Assembly: GCA_036563645.1 (NCBI GenBank)
Contig: DATCMA010000008.1
Span: 1-34,703 of the forward strand
Source of the DNA: DATCMA01 sp036563645
Lineage (GTDB): Bacteria > Actinomycetota > Actinomycetes > Mycobacteriales > Micromonosporaceae
Reading direction: 5' to 3'
Length of the DNA: 34,703 nucleotides
The translations under genes were made by a program, and so were the position numbers. Positions 26,876 to 34,703 of this stretch are shown here, in pieces (the stretch's first letter is position 1; the number at the start of each line of letters is the position of its first letter). The notes under the pieces were generated by a model. That model saw only the letters and a program-made list of their open reading frames with translations, did no database searches and was not told the DNA's origin.

Positions 26876-29557
26876 GTGACGGATACTCGGCCCCGCCTGC
26901 TCCTCCTCGATGGGCATTCCCTGGCCTATCGGGCGTTTTTCGCTCTCCCGGTGGAGAACTTCGCGACCTCCACGGGGCAGCCGACCAACGCGGTCTACGG
27001 CTTCACCTCCATGCTCATCAACCTGCTCCGCGACGAGCAGCCCAGCCACATCGCGGTGGCGTTCGACGTCTCGCGCCGCTCGTTCCGCACCGAGCGGTAC
27101 GCGGAGTACAAGGCGGGCCGCGCGGAGACACCCGCCGACTTCATAGGCCAGGTGAGCCTGGTCAAGGAGGTGCTCGCCGCGCTGCGTATCCCCGTCGTCG
27201 AGAAGGAGGGGTACGAAGCCGACGACGTCATCGCCACCCTCGCCTGCCAGGCGCGGGACGCCGGCATGGAGGTGCTGATCTGCACCGGGGACAAGGACGC
27301 GTTCCAGCTCGTCGGGGAGGGGATTACCGTGCTCTACCCCCGCAAGGGGGTCTCCGACCTGGCGCGCATGGACCCTGACGCGGTGGTCGCGAAGTTCGGC
27401 GTCCCCCCGGAGCGGTACCGCGACCTCGCGGCGTTGGTGGGGGAGGACAGCGACAACCTGCCCGGCGTGCCGGGGGTGGGGCCGAAGACGGCGGCCAAGT
27501 GGATCAACCAGTACGGCGGGATCGACGGGATCATCGCGCACGCCGACCAGATCACCGGAAAGGCGGGCGCGAACCTCCGCGAACGCCTCGCCGACGTCAT
27601 CCGCAACTACGAGATCAACTGCCTGGTCTCCGACCTGGACTTGCCCATCCGCCCGGAGGACACCCGCTGGCCCGGGTGGGATCGGGAGGCGGTCCACCGT
27701 GTCTTCGACACCCTCGAGTTCCGCATCCTGCGCGACCGGCTCTACCAGTACCTCCAGCCGGTGGAGCCGGAGGCGGACGCGGGCTTCGAGCTGCAGGGCG
27801 AACGGCTCACCGCCGGAGCGGTCGCGCCGTGGCTCGCAGCCCACACGCGCCCGGGCGTCCCCGTCGGCGTGGCGGTCACCGGGGTCTTCGGCCGCGGCAC
27901 CGGCTCGCTGACCGGGGTCGCCATCGCCACCGGGGAGGGGGCGGCGGCCTGGTTCGACCCGGCGCAGCTCGACGCCGCCGACGAGGCCGCGGTCGCGCAG
28001 TGGTTGGCCGACCCGGAACGCCCCAAGGTGCTGCACGACAGCAAACCAGCCATGGTGGCGTTCGCGGCGCACGGATGGCGGCTTGAGGGGGTGACGGGCG
28101 ATACCGCGCTCGCCGCGTACCTCGCCCGTCCGGACCAGCGCTCCTACGACCTCGCCGATCTAGCCCTGCGGTACCTGCACCGCGAGTTGCGCATCGACAC
28201 CCCGGCCAACGGGCAGCTCGCCTTCGACGGGCTCGGTGGGGACGACGCTGACGACCTCATGCTCCGAGCCCGCGCCACCCTCGACCTCGAGGAGGTGTTG
28301 AGCGCGGAGTTGTCCCGTGACGGAGGCGCGGCGCACCGGCTCCTCGCCGAGGTGGAGCTGCCTCTCGTGCGGGTCCTCGCCGAGATGGAGCAGGTCGGAA
28401 TCGCCGCCGACACCCAGTACCTCTCGGAGCTCGAGGCGCGTTTCGCGGCGGAGGTGAAGAAGGCGGCGCAGGCCGCGTATGAGGCCGTCGGGCGAGAATT
28501 CAACCTCGGCTCGCCCAAACAGTTGCAGGACGTCCTCTTCAATCAGCTCAAGCTGCCGAAGACCAAACGCATCAAGACGGGCTACACCACCGACGCGGAA
28601 GCCCTCCAATGGCTCTACGCCCAGCATCCGCACCCCGTCCTGGAACACCTGCTGCGCCACCGCGACGTGGCGCGGCTGAAGTCCACGGTGGAGGGACTAC
28701 TCAAGTCGGTCTCGGACGATGGGCGTATTCACACGACCTTCCACCAGACGGTGGCGGCCACTGGGCGGTTGTCGTCCACCGATCCCAACTTGCAGAACAT
28801 CCCGATCCGCACCGAGGAAGGGCGGCTCATTCGGCAGGCGTTCGTGGTCGGCGAGGGATACGAGTGCTTGCTCACCGCCGACTACAGCCAAATCGAGATG
28901 CGGATCATGGCGCACTTGTCCCGCGATGAGGCGCTGATCGCCGCGTTCCATTCCGGGGCCGACTTCCACGCCGCTACCGCGTCCTCCGTCTTCGGGGTCG
29001 ACATCCATGAGGTCACCCCGGAGCAGCGTCGGCGGATCAAGGCGATGAACTATGGCCTGGCGTACGGGCTCAGCGCGTACGGTCTGTCCCAGCAGCTCGG
29101 CATCTCCACTGAGGAGGCCCGGGCGCTGATGGCCGAGTACTTCGAACGCTTCGGCGGGGTGCGGGATTACCTGGAGACCGTGGTCGAGCAGGCGCGTCGC
29201 GACGGGTACACGGAAACCATGCTCGGGCGGCGGCGTTACCTGCCCGACTTGGTCAGCGACAACCGGCAGCGCCGGGAGATGGCGGAACGGATGGCGCTGA
29301 ACGCACCCATCCAGGGCTCCGCCGCCGACCTCATCAAGGTCGCGATGCTGCGTATCCACGCGGGGTTGCGCGCGGCGGGCATGCAGTCGCGGATGCTGCT
29401 GCAGGTGCACGACGAGTTGGTCTTCGAGGTTGCGCCTGGGGAACGGGAGGCCTTGGCGGAGCTCGTGCGCCGCGAGATGAGCGAGGCCTATCCGCTCTCC
29501 GTCCCACTGGACGTCTCCATCGGCGTGGGGACGAACTGGCACACCGCGGGCCACTGA
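26876..29557 (+). CDS. polA: DNA polymerase I
   Basis: PolA fills gaps and removes RNA primers during lagging-strand synthesis and repair. The 893-residue protein has the 5' nuclease domain (about 1-300; LLLLDGHSLAYRAFFAL, VVEKEGYEADDVIATLA, GEDSDNLPGVPGVGPKTA) and the polymerase domain from about 520 on. Motif A is DYSQIEMR at Asp669, motif B is RRRIKAMNYGLAYG, and motif C is VHDELVFEV with Asp846. The middle 3'-5' exonuclease domain has lost its metal ligands: the region after VPVGVAVTG lacks the DxE pattern, so no proofreading is expected, as in other actinobacterial PolA. The GTG at 26876 has a -10 box seven bases upstream and gives the usual start. It is convergent with a methyltransferase gene. 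Confidence 0.96.
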   Translation: MTDTRPRLLLLDGHSLAYRAFFALPVENFATSTGQPTNAVYGFTSMLINLLRDEQPSHIAVAFDVSRRSFRTERYAEYKAGRAETPADFIGQVSLVKEVLAALRIPVVEKEGYEADDVIATLACQARDAGMEVLICTGDKDAFQLVGEGITVLYPRKGVSDLARMDPDAVVAKFGVPPERYRDLAALVGEDSDNLPGVPGVGPKTAAKWINQYGGIDGIIAHADQITGKAGANLRERLADVIRNYEINCLVSDLDLPIRPEDTRWPGWDREAVHRVFDTLEFRILRDRLYQYLQPVEPEADAGFELQGERLTAGAVAPWLAAHTRPGVPVGVAVTGVFGRGTGSLTGVAIATGEGAAAWFDPAQLDAADEAAVAQWLADPERPKVLHDSKPAMVAFAAHGWRLEGVTGDTALAAYLARPDQRSYDLADLALRYLHRELRIDTPANGQLAFDGLGGDDADDLMLRARATLDLEEVLSAELSRDGGAAHRLLAEVELPLVRVLAEMEQVGIAADTQYLSELEARFAAEVKKAAQAAYEAVGREFNLGSPKQLQDVLFNQLKLPKTKRIKTGYTTDAEALQWLYAQHPHPVLEHLLRHRDVARLKSTVEGLLKSVSDDGRIHTTFHQTVAATGRLSSTDPNLQNIPIRTEEGRLIRQAFVVGEGYECLLTADYSQIEMRIMAHLSRDEALIAAFHSGADFHAATASSVFGVDIHEVTPEQRRRIKAMNYGLAYGLSAYGLSQQLGISTEEARALMAEYFERFGGVRDYLETVVEQARRDGYTETMLGRRRYLPDLVSDNRQRREMAERMALNAPIQGSAADLIKVAMLRIHAGLRAAGMQSRMLLQVHDELVFEVAPGEREALAELVRREMSEAYPLSVPLDVSIGVGTNWHTAGH

Positions 29558-29569
29558 GGACGGTGCGGC

Positions 29570-29609
29570 CCGCCGCGCGCCAGCTCGGCCAGGGCGGGGT
29601 GCGCGGCGG
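29570..29609. terminator. Hairpin between convergent polA and methyltransferase genes
   Basis: CCGCCGCGC (29570-29578) pairs with GCGCGGCGG (29601-29609) across a 22-base loop. Its position 12 bases after the polA stop and 24 bases from the opposite stop fits a bidirectional terminator. Confidence 0.5.
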
Positions 29610-29633
29610 CCCCAGGTGACGCCTGCGGCGTGT

Positions 29634-30503
29634 TCAGCCGGCGGCCGCGGGCTTGTCCGCGACGAAAATGGCGGTCCCCGGAAAGAGCCGACCGCGCAGC
29701 GGGCTCCACTGTCCCCAGATCCGGTCGTGCCCCTCAGGCCATTCGGGTTCGATGAGGTCGCGCAGGATGAAGCCGGCGCCGACCAGCTCGCGGATGCGGT
29801 CGCCCATCGTCCGGTGCTGCTCGACGTAGACGGGGGTCCCGGTCGCGTCCTGCTCGACGTACGGTCGGCGGTCGAAGTAGGAGTGCACCGCGACCAGCCC
29901 GTCCTCGCCCGGCTCGTCGAGGAAAATCCAGCGCATCGGGTGGGTGATCGAGAAGACCCAGCGCCCGCCCGGGCGGAGGACTCGGAACACCTCCCGCATC
30001 ACCCGGGCGGAGTCGGCGACGAAGGGGATCGCGCCGAACGCGGTGCAGACGATGTCGAAGACCTCCGAGGCGAAGGGGAGGGCGAGGGCGTCGGCCTGGA
30101 CGAGCGGTACCACGACCCCGGTGCGGCGCGCACCGGCGACGGCGTGCCGCAGCATCCCGGCGGAGAGGTCGAGGGCGACGACCCTGGCTCCTTCCCGTGC
30201 GAGCCACCGGGCCGCGGCGGCCGCTCCGCAGCCGAGCTCGAGGACGCGTCGGCCGCGGACGTCGCCGAGCAAGCGCACATCCGCCTCGCGGAGCCCTTCC
30301 GGGCACCACACGAAGTCAACGTCCCCGAGGAAATTCCCGTGTCGCGCTTGGTAGTTGTCGGCGTCGGAGTCCCACCACTGGCGGTTGGCGCGTCGGCACT
30401 GGGCGTCGGTCACGTCACGGCGAGTGACGTCGACTGGCCCTGCCGCTGGGGGTGTCCCTGACGCTGTGTGGTCGCTGGTGCGGTCGTGTCCGGGTCCGTC
30501 CAC
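29634..30503 (-). CDS. Class I SAM-dependent methyltransferase
   Basis: A Rossmann-fold methyltransferase: motif I is VLELGCGAAAAARWLA, then VVALDLSAGML, the motif II region is FDIVCTAFGAIPFVAD, and the motif III region is VLRPGGRWVFSITHP. The segment NRQWWDSDADNYQARHG before motif I is typical of a methyltransferase found in actinobacteria near rpsA; its substrate is not known. The start is uncertain. GTG 30503 (289 residues) has TACGGT six bases upstream and no ribosome site, matching the leaderless pattern elsewhere here. GTG 30413 gives a compact 259-residue form, and the frame stays open to a TTG at 30632. The first 30 residues from 30503 are low-complexity and may not be made. It is divergent from rpsA. 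Confidence 0.85.
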   Translation of the reverse strand: MDGPGHDRTSDHTASGTPPAAGPVDVTRRDVTDAQCRRANRQWWDSDADNYQARHGNFLGDVDFVWCPEGLREADVRLLGDVRGRRVLELGCGAAAAARWLAREGARVVALDLSAGMLRHAVAGARRTGVVVPLVQADALALPFASEVFDIVCTAFGAIPFVADSARVMREVFRVLRPGGRWVFSITHPMRWIFLDEPGEDGLVAVHSYFDRRPYVEQDATGTPVYVEQHRTMGDRIRELVGAGFILRDLIEPEWPEGHDRIWGQWSPLRGRLFPGTAIFVADKPAAAG

Positions 30504-30880
30504 TCGCTCACCGTACGTCGGTTCTGGCGCAGCCGGGACAACCACCCGGGCGGTCCGATCCTTCACCCGGAACTGGGCTATTCGGGCTGTTAGGGCGTTT
30601 TCGAGGGATCCGGAATCTGTGTTGCCCGTCAACCTGGGAGGGCTTGCACCTTGTGGTAATGCGCACGGTAAGCTAGTCGATGCGCTTGCGGATCGTGTAC
30701 CTCGGCAGGGAGTAGGTCCGCTGTCGCGAGAGGACCCAATCCACGGTCATGTGACGAGGCTCACGGGTTTATGAGGCCGTGAAACGGGGACCCCGACGAC
30801 AGGTCCGCTTGCGCGTGTATTAAGGTCACCGCGACCAATTGTGCTGTGACAACCAACATCCAACCGGAGCAACCGCCCAC
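30504..30880. other. Divergent region between methyltransferase and rpsA
   Basis: These 377 bases hold the promoters and leader for rpsA and probably that of the methyltransferase. No conserved gene is seen; the methyltransferase frame remains open into the first 130 bases. Small stems include CACGG/CCGTG near 30760-30780 and GGACC/GGTCC near 30790-30805. A TAAGGT hexamer at about 30820 is a possible second -10 box for rpsA. Confidence 0.45.
30644..30674 (+). promoter_or_regulatory. Possible rpsA promoter (TTGCAC-N19-TAAGCT)
   Basis: TTGCAC (30644-30649) and TAAGCT (30669-30674) are good hexamers with a longer than ideal 19-base spacer. This start would give rpsA a leader of about 200 bases, room for feedback control of the ribosomal protein on its own mRNA. 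Confidence 0.35.
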
Positions 30881-32359
30881 ATGACGAGCAGCATCGAGGC
30901 CACCTCGAGCGCCCCCAGGGTCGCTGTCGACGATCTCGGCTCTGAGGAGGCTTTCCTCGCCGCGATTGACGAGACCATCAAGTACTTCAACGACGGCGAC
31001 ATTGTCGAAGGAACCGTCGTCAAGGTCGATCGGGACGAGGTCCTGCTCGACATCGGCTACAAGACCGAGGGGGTCATCCCCGCGCGCGAGTTGTCGATCA
31101 AGCACGACGTTGATCCCGCCGAGGTCGTCAAGGTCGGTGACCAGATCGAGGCCCTTGTCCTTCAGAAGGAGGACAAGGAGGGTCGACTGATCCTCTCGAA
31201 GAAGCGGGCGCAGTACGAGCGCGCCTGGGGCACGATCGAGAAGATCAAGGAAGAGGACGGCGTCGTCCGCGGAGCCGTCATCGAGGTTGTCAAGGGTGGT
31301 CTCATCCTTGACATCGGGCTGCGCGGCTTCCTGCCAGCGTCGCTGGTGGAGATGCGCCGTGTCCGTGACCTCCAGCCGTACGTCGGCCGCGAGCTCGAGG
31401 CCAAGATCATCGAGCTGGACAAGAACCGCAACAACGTCGTGCTGTCCCGCCGGGCCTGGCTGGAGCAGACCCAGTCCGAGGTCCGCACGGAGTTCCTCAA
31501 CAAGCTCCAGAAGGGTCAGGTCCGCAAGGGCGTCGTCTCCTCGATCGTCAACTTTGGGGCGTTCGTCGACCTTGGCGGTGTGGACGGCCTGGTGCACGTC
31601 TCCGAGCTGTCCTGGAAGCACATCGACCACCCGTCCGAGGTCGTCGAGGTGGGCCAGGAAGTCGAGGTCGAGGTCCTCGACGTGGACCTCGAGCGCGAGC
31701 GGGTCTCGCTGTCGCTGAAGGCGACGCAGGAGGACCCGTGGCGGCAGTTCGCCCGGAAGCACGCGATCCAGCAGATCGTGCCGGGCGTCGTCACCAAGAT
31801 CGTGCCGTTCGGTGCCTTTGTCCGGGTTGAGGACGGCATCGAGGGCCTGGTCCACATCTCCGAGCTGTCGGATCGGCACGTCGAGATCCCCGAGCAGGTC
31901 GTTCAGGTGGGCTCCGAGGTCATGGTCAAGGTCATCGACATCGACCTGGAGCGCCGCCGGATCTCGCTGTCGATCAAGCAGGCCAACGAGAGCTACGTCG
32001 AGGGTGAGGAGAACTTCGACCCCACCCTCTACGGCATGCCCGCCAGCTACGACGAGCACGGCAACTACATCTACCCCGAGGGCTTCGACCCGGAGACGGG
32101 CGAGTGGCTGCCGGGCTACGAGAAGCAGCGTGAGGAGTGGGAGCGCCACTACGCCGAGGCGCGTGCGCGCTGGGAAGCCCACACGCGGCAGGTGCAGGCG
32201 GCGCGGGCGTCGGCGGCGGAGGCCGAGAACGCGCAGGCTGCTGCGCAGAGCGGGCAGTCGGAGAGCGCGGGTGGCCAGAGCGAGGAGCCGTCGGGCACGC
32301 TCGCGACCGATGAGGCGCTCGCCGCGCTGCGGGAGAAGCTGGCCGGCGGCCGTAGCTAA
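30881..32359 (+). CDS. rpsA: 30S ribosomal protein S1
   Basis: S1 binds mRNA at the small ribosomal subunit. The 492-residue protein has four S1 (OB-fold) repeats at about residues 38-106, 125-193, 210-280 and 297-367, the actinobacterial number rather than the six of E. coli. Typical repeat sequences are VNFGAFVDLGGVDGLVHVSE and VPFGAFVRVEDGIEGLVHIS. The last 120 residues form an acidic, Ala/Gln/Ser-rich tail with no S1 fold, also seen in mycobacterial S1. ATG 30881 gives the standard start; a GTG-opened frame from 30839 adds an unlikely Cys-rich extension. The GGAG at 30865-30868 is 12 bases away, a weak ribosome site, not unusual for S1. A strong terminator follows. Confidence 0.97.
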   Translation: MTSSIEATSSAPRVAVDDLGSEEAFLAAIDETIKYFNDGDIVEGTVVKVDRDEVLLDIGYKTEGVIPARELSIKHDVDPAEVVKVGDQIEALVLQKEDKEGRLILSKKRAQYERAWGTIEKIKEEDGVVRGAVIEVVKGGLILDIGLRGFLPASLVEMRRVRDLQPYVGRELEAKIIELDKNRNNVVLSRRAWLEQTQSEVRTEFLNKLQKGQVRKGVVSSIVNFGAFVDLGGVDGLVHVSELSWKHIDHPSEVVEVGQEVEVEVLDVDLERERVSLSLKATQEDPWRQFARKHAIQQIVPGVVTKIVPFGAFVRVEDGIEGLVHISELSDRHVEIPEQVVQVGSEVMVKVIDIDLERRRISLSIKQANESYVEGEENFDPTLYGMPASYDEHGNYIYPEGFDPETGEWLPGYEKQREEWERHYAEARARWEAHTRQVQAARASAAEAENAQAAAQSGQSESAGGQSEEPSGTLATDEALAALREKLAGGRS

Positions 32360-32385
32360 GGCAGTTTCTCCACCGTTCGGCGTTC

Positions 32386-32423
32386 ACAAAGGCCCTGGCC
32401 GCACCCACGGCCAGGGCCTTTGT
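32386..32423 (+). terminator. rpsA terminator, 15-bp perfect stem
   Basis: The arms 32386-32400 and 32409-32423 are perfectly complementary over 15 bases with an eight-base loop. The stem ends in CCTTTGT, followed by CG. This is a clear intrinsic terminator 26 bases after the rpsA stop. Confidence 0.9.
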
Positions 32424-32529
32424 CGTGCGCGCCGAACCCTGCCCGTGACCGCCCGACGGGGCGCGCCCCCGCCCCGCGGCACCCGGGGGTGCGTGTGACG
32501 GCCGACGGCGCGTGCGGTTGACTGAGCGT

Positions 32530-33681
32530 GTGTTAAAGGTGGGACTGACGGGTGGCATCGGCGCGGGGAAGAGCGCCGTGGCCGCGCGCCTGGCCGCGCA
32601 CGGCGCGGTCATCATCGACGCTGACCGGATCGCGCGGGAGGTCGTCGCTCCGGGCACCGACGGACTTCGCGAGATCGTCGAGGCGTTCGGCGCTGACGTC
32701 CTCGCGCCGGATGGCACCCTGAATCGGCCGGCGTTGGCGGCGCTGGTCTTCCGCGACGAGGCGGCGCGGCGCCGGTTGGAGCGCATCACCCACCCGCGGA
32801 TTCGAGCCCGCAGCGACCAGCTCGCCGCCGCGGCCCCACCGGACGCGGTCGTCGTCCACGACGTGCCCTTGCTCGTCGAGAGCGGGACCGCGGCCACGTA
32901 TCACCTCGTGATCGTCGTGGAGGCGCCACAGGAGATCCGCATCGCCCGGTTGGTCCAGGACCGGGGCATGACGCGCGCCCAGGCGATCGCCCGGATCGCG
33001 ACGCAAGCCACCGACGCCGAACGCCGTGCGGTAGCGGATGTCATCCTGCACAACGACGGCACCCTGGCCGACCTCGCGGCACAGGTCGACGCGCTCTGGC
33101 GCGATCGGTTAGTGCCGTACGAACAGCACGTGCGGCAGCGGCGCCCCGCCGCCAGCCCGGAGGCTCTGCGTGCGGCGGACCCCAGGTGGCCCGCCGACTT
33201 TGCCCGCGTGGCCGCCCGGATCCGCGCCGCGGTCGGGGACCAGTGGCGGATCGACCACATTGGAGCCACCGCGGTGCCCGGCCTACCGGCCCGGGACATC
33301 ATCGACATCCAGCTCGCCGTGGCGTCGGTGGCGGAGGCGGACGCGTTAGCGGACCGGTTGGCGCAGGCGGGTTTTCCCCGCTGCCCCGACAGCGCGCCGT
33401 CGACGGGGTTGTCGCCGGAGCGCGCCGAGCGTCGGCACGCAAGCGCCGATCCCGGGCGCCCGGTGGACCTGCGCCTGCGGGTGGCGGAGTCGCCAGAGTG
33501 GCGGTTCGCCTTGCTGGTGCGGGATTTTCTCCGCGCTGACGCGTCGGCCCGAGCCGACTACCTCGCGATCCGGCAAGACGTTTCCCCGCTGGAGGCGTAC
33601 GCGGAGAGGAAACGGCGCTGGTTCATGGAGATTCGGCCTCGCGCTGAACGGTGGGCGGCGGAGACCGGTTGGCGGCCCTGA
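32530..33681 (+). CDS. coaE: Dephospho-CoA kinase fused to a GrpB (UPF0157) domain
   Basis: CoaE phosphorylates dephospho-CoA, the last step of coenzyme A synthesis. The N-terminal 195 residues are the kinase: P-loop GGIGAGKS (residues 8-15), DADRIAREVVAPGT, ITHPRIRAR, HDVPLLVESG and VVEAPQEIRIARLVQDRGM. From about residue 200 a GrpB-type domain of the nucleotidyltransferase superfamily follows, with HIGATAVPGLPARDIIDIQ starting at His243 and a conserved C-terminal SPLEAYAERKRRWF. The same fusion is known from mycobacterial CoaE, where the second domain has been linked to folding or regulation. GTG 32530 gives the standard MLKVGLTGG start; GTG 32512 in the same frame is the alternative. Neither has a ribosome site. 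Confidence 0.94.
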   Translation: MLKVGLTGGIGAGKSAVAARLAAHGAVIIDADRIAREVVAPGTDGLREIVEAFGADVLAPDGTLNRPALAALVFRDEAARRRLERITHPRIRARSDQLAAAAPPDAVVVHDVPLLVESGTAATYHLVIVVEAPQEIRIARLVQDRGMTRAQAIARIATQATDAERRAVADVILHNDGTLADLAAQVDALWRDRLVPYEQHVRQRRPAASPEALRAADPRWPADFARVAARIRAAVGDQWRIDHIGATAVPGLPARDIIDIQLAVASVAEADALADRLAQAGFPRCPDSAPSTGLSPERAERRHASADPGRPVDLRLRVAESPEWRFALLVRDFLRADASARADYLAIRQDVSPLEAYAERKRRWFMEIRPRAERWAAETGWRP

Positions 33682-33697
33682 CGGGCAGCTGTGGCTC

Positions 33698-33833
33698 GCT
33701 CGCGGCGGCCGTGCCGTGCGCGCCCGGCGTGCGGTGCGCTCGCCGGCGACAAGCCGGGGCAGCTACCGCGTACCCCCGGGGCGACCAGCCCGTACGGATA
33801 TGGCGATCGTGTCCCCGGGTGGCCGCCGCGAGC
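33698..33833. repeat. Distant 13-bp inverted repeat
   Basis: GCTCGCGGCGGCC (33698-33710) and its exact complement (33821-33833) lie 110 bases apart downstream of coaE; one further pair extends the outer end. In RNA they could close a large domain. Alternatively each is a separate protein site. Confidence 0.45.
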
Positions 33834-33908
33834 GGCCTACGCCTAGCACGGTAGTCGGCGGTGTGACCCCAGACAATGGGCCGTATTGACGGCTTGTGTA
33901 CGGGCGCG

Positions 33909-33960
33909 GGGGTGAGGAGCCCTGCGGCGGCCCCGTGTGGCCCCGGGCGCCGCTCACCCC
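33909..33960 (+). terminator. Nested stem-loop before uvrB
   Basis: GGGGTGA (33909-33915) pairs with TCACCCC (33954-33960), and GCGGCG (33924-33929) with CGCCGC (33948-33953). The left strand has an eight-base bulge and the right strand has none. It may end the coaE transcript or be part of a uvrB leader. Confidence 0.4.
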
Positions 33961-33995
33961 GGGCCGCCCCGGGACGCGGTGTCGGTGGGGCCGCG

Positions 33996-34001
33996 TACTT
34001 T
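33996..34001 (+). promoter_or_regulatory. uvrB -10 element
   Basis: TACTTT lies seven bases before the uvrB ATG without a ribosome site between, which again suggests a leaderless transcript. The -35 region is GC-rich and has no clear hexamer. Confidence 0.5.
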
Positions 34002-34008
34002 TGACACC

Positions 34009-34703
34009 ATGGGGCTCGACATTCCGCGGCGCGAAGGCCGTTTTCAGGTCGTCAGCGACTACCAGCCCGCCGGTGACCAGCCAGCGGCGATTGACGAGTT
34101 GGAGCGGCGGGTCCGCCGCGGCGACCGGCACATCGTGCTGCTCGGCGCCACCGGCACCGGGAAGAGCGCGACGACCGCGTGGCTGATCGAGCGGGTGCAG
34201 CGCCCCACCCTGGTCCTCACACCAAACAAGACGCTCTGCGCGCAGCTCGCGAAGGAGCTCCGTGAGCTGCTGCCGCACAACGCGGTCGAGTACTTCGTCT
34301 CCTACTACGACTACTACCAGCCCGAGGCGTACATCCCGCAGACCGACACCTACATCGAGAAGGACGCCTCGATCAACGAGGAGGTTGAGCGGCTGCGCCA
34401 CTCGGCGACGATGTCGCTGCTGACCCGCCGCGACGTCATCGTGGTGGCCACGGTGTCGGCGATCTACGGTCTCGGTCATCCCCAGGAATACCTGGACCAG
34501 TCGGTGCGGGTGACGGTCGGCGCGGAGCTGGACCGGGACGTCCTGCTGCGCCGGCTCGTCGACATGCAGTACACGCGCAACGACATGGCGTTCAACCGCG
34601 GCACGTTCCGGGTGCGCGGAGACACCCTGGAGATCATCCCGGCGTACGAACTGATGGCCGTGCGCGTGGAGTTCTTCGGTGACGAGGTGGAGAAGCTGTA
34701 CTA
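34009..34703 (+). CDS. uvrB: Excinuclease ABC subunit B, N-terminal part (runs off window)
   Basis: UvrB is the damage-verifying helicase-like subunit of nucleotide excision repair, loaded by UvrA and acting with the UvrC nuclease. The visible 231 residues begin MGLDIPRREGRFQVVSDYQP. Walker A is GATGTGKS at residues 46-53, and the DNA-inserting beta-hairpin region YYDYYQPEAYIPQTDTYIEK starts at Tyr99. VVATVSAIYGLG and the start of the following domain are also present. The gene continues past the right edge, so helicase motifs IV-VI and the UvrC-binding C-terminus are not seen. The ATG has a TANNNT box seven bases upstream. SOS control is known for uvrB in some bacteria, but no LexA site is visible here. 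Confidence 0.97.
   Translation, partial: MGLDIPRREGRFQVVSDYQPAGDQPAAIDELERRVRRGDRHIVLLGATGTGKSATTAWLIERVQRPTLVLTPNKTLCAQLAKELRELLPHNAVEYFVSYYDYYQPEAYIPQTDTYIEKDASINEEVERLRHSATMSLLTRRDVIVVATVSAIYGLGHPQEYLDQSVRVTVGAELDRDVLLRRLVDMQYTRNDMAFNRGTFRVRGDTLEIIPAYELMAVRVEFFGDEVEKLY

Larger units (their letters stand above)
33682..34008. other. coaE-uvrB intergenic region
   Basis: These 327 bases hold no convincing gene. They contain a 13-bp inverted repeat with arms 110 bases apart (33698-33710 and 33821-33833) and a nested stem at 33909-33960. A TTGACG hexamer lies at about 33887, and the uvrB -10 candidate at 33996-34001. No LexA-type box (GAAC-N4-GTTC) was found before uvrB. Confidence 0.5.

Noticed and set aside
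33682..34008. SOS box before uvrB
   Set aside because: Searched for GAAC-N4-GTTC on both strands and found none.

Overview
The window is ordinary chromosomal DNA from a high-GC actinobacterium. It has long GC-rich reading frames, many GTG starts, gene overlaps of ATGA/GTGA type and strong GC hairpins instead of U-tract terminators. Marker genes that fit this group are a mycosin-type protease, PdtaR with an ANTAR domain, CoaE fused to a GrpB domain, and a PolA with a degenerate proofreading domain. The gene order closely follows the hisI-trpE-trpC-trpB-trpA-lgt-pyk-tesB-pdtaR-polA-rpsA-coaE-uvrB block known from Mycobacterium tuberculosis (about Rv1606 to Rv1633). The gltBD and livJHMGF insertions are placed as in Streptomyces. 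I cannot fix the genus from sequence alone.

Layout. 1-657: 3' end of a membrane-anchored subtilisin-like mycosin. 954-6637: histidine/tryptophan biosynthesis (hisI, trpE, a four-helix membrane protein, trpC, trpB, trpA) in near-overlapping order, broken only by a 164-bp gap before trpC that holds a promoter and a tiny Trp-containing reading frame. 6733-9008: lgt and an FAD monooxygenase. 9183-15279: glutamate synthase gltB-gltD behind a near-consensus promoter, followed by two hairpins. 15635-17961: pyk-tesB. 18042-19542: an Rrf2 regulator and a TauE/SafE permease, convergent with an LLM flavin oxidoreductase (19605-20615, minus). 20868-20954: tRNA-Leu(CAA), minus. 21053-21673: pdtaR. 21897-26738: complete branched-chain amino-acid ABC transporter livJ-livH-livM-livG-livF. 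26876-29557: polA, convergent with a methyltransferase on the minus strand. 30881-32359: rpsA with a textbook terminator. 32530-33681: coaE-grpB fusion. 34009-34703: 5' part of uvrB.

The block joins amino-acid synthesis (Trp, His, Glu), branched-chain amino-acid import, a central glycolytic enzyme, and replication, repair and translation housekeeping genes. No insertion sequence, prophage, CRISPR array, toxin-antitoxin pair or defence system was seen, and I did not find a convincing new biological system. The most interesting signals are regulatory: a recurring TANNNT-N6-8-start arrangement suggesting many leaderless transcripts, a Trp-codon mini-ORF before trpC, structured leaders around livJ, and dyads at the gltB and tauE promoters.
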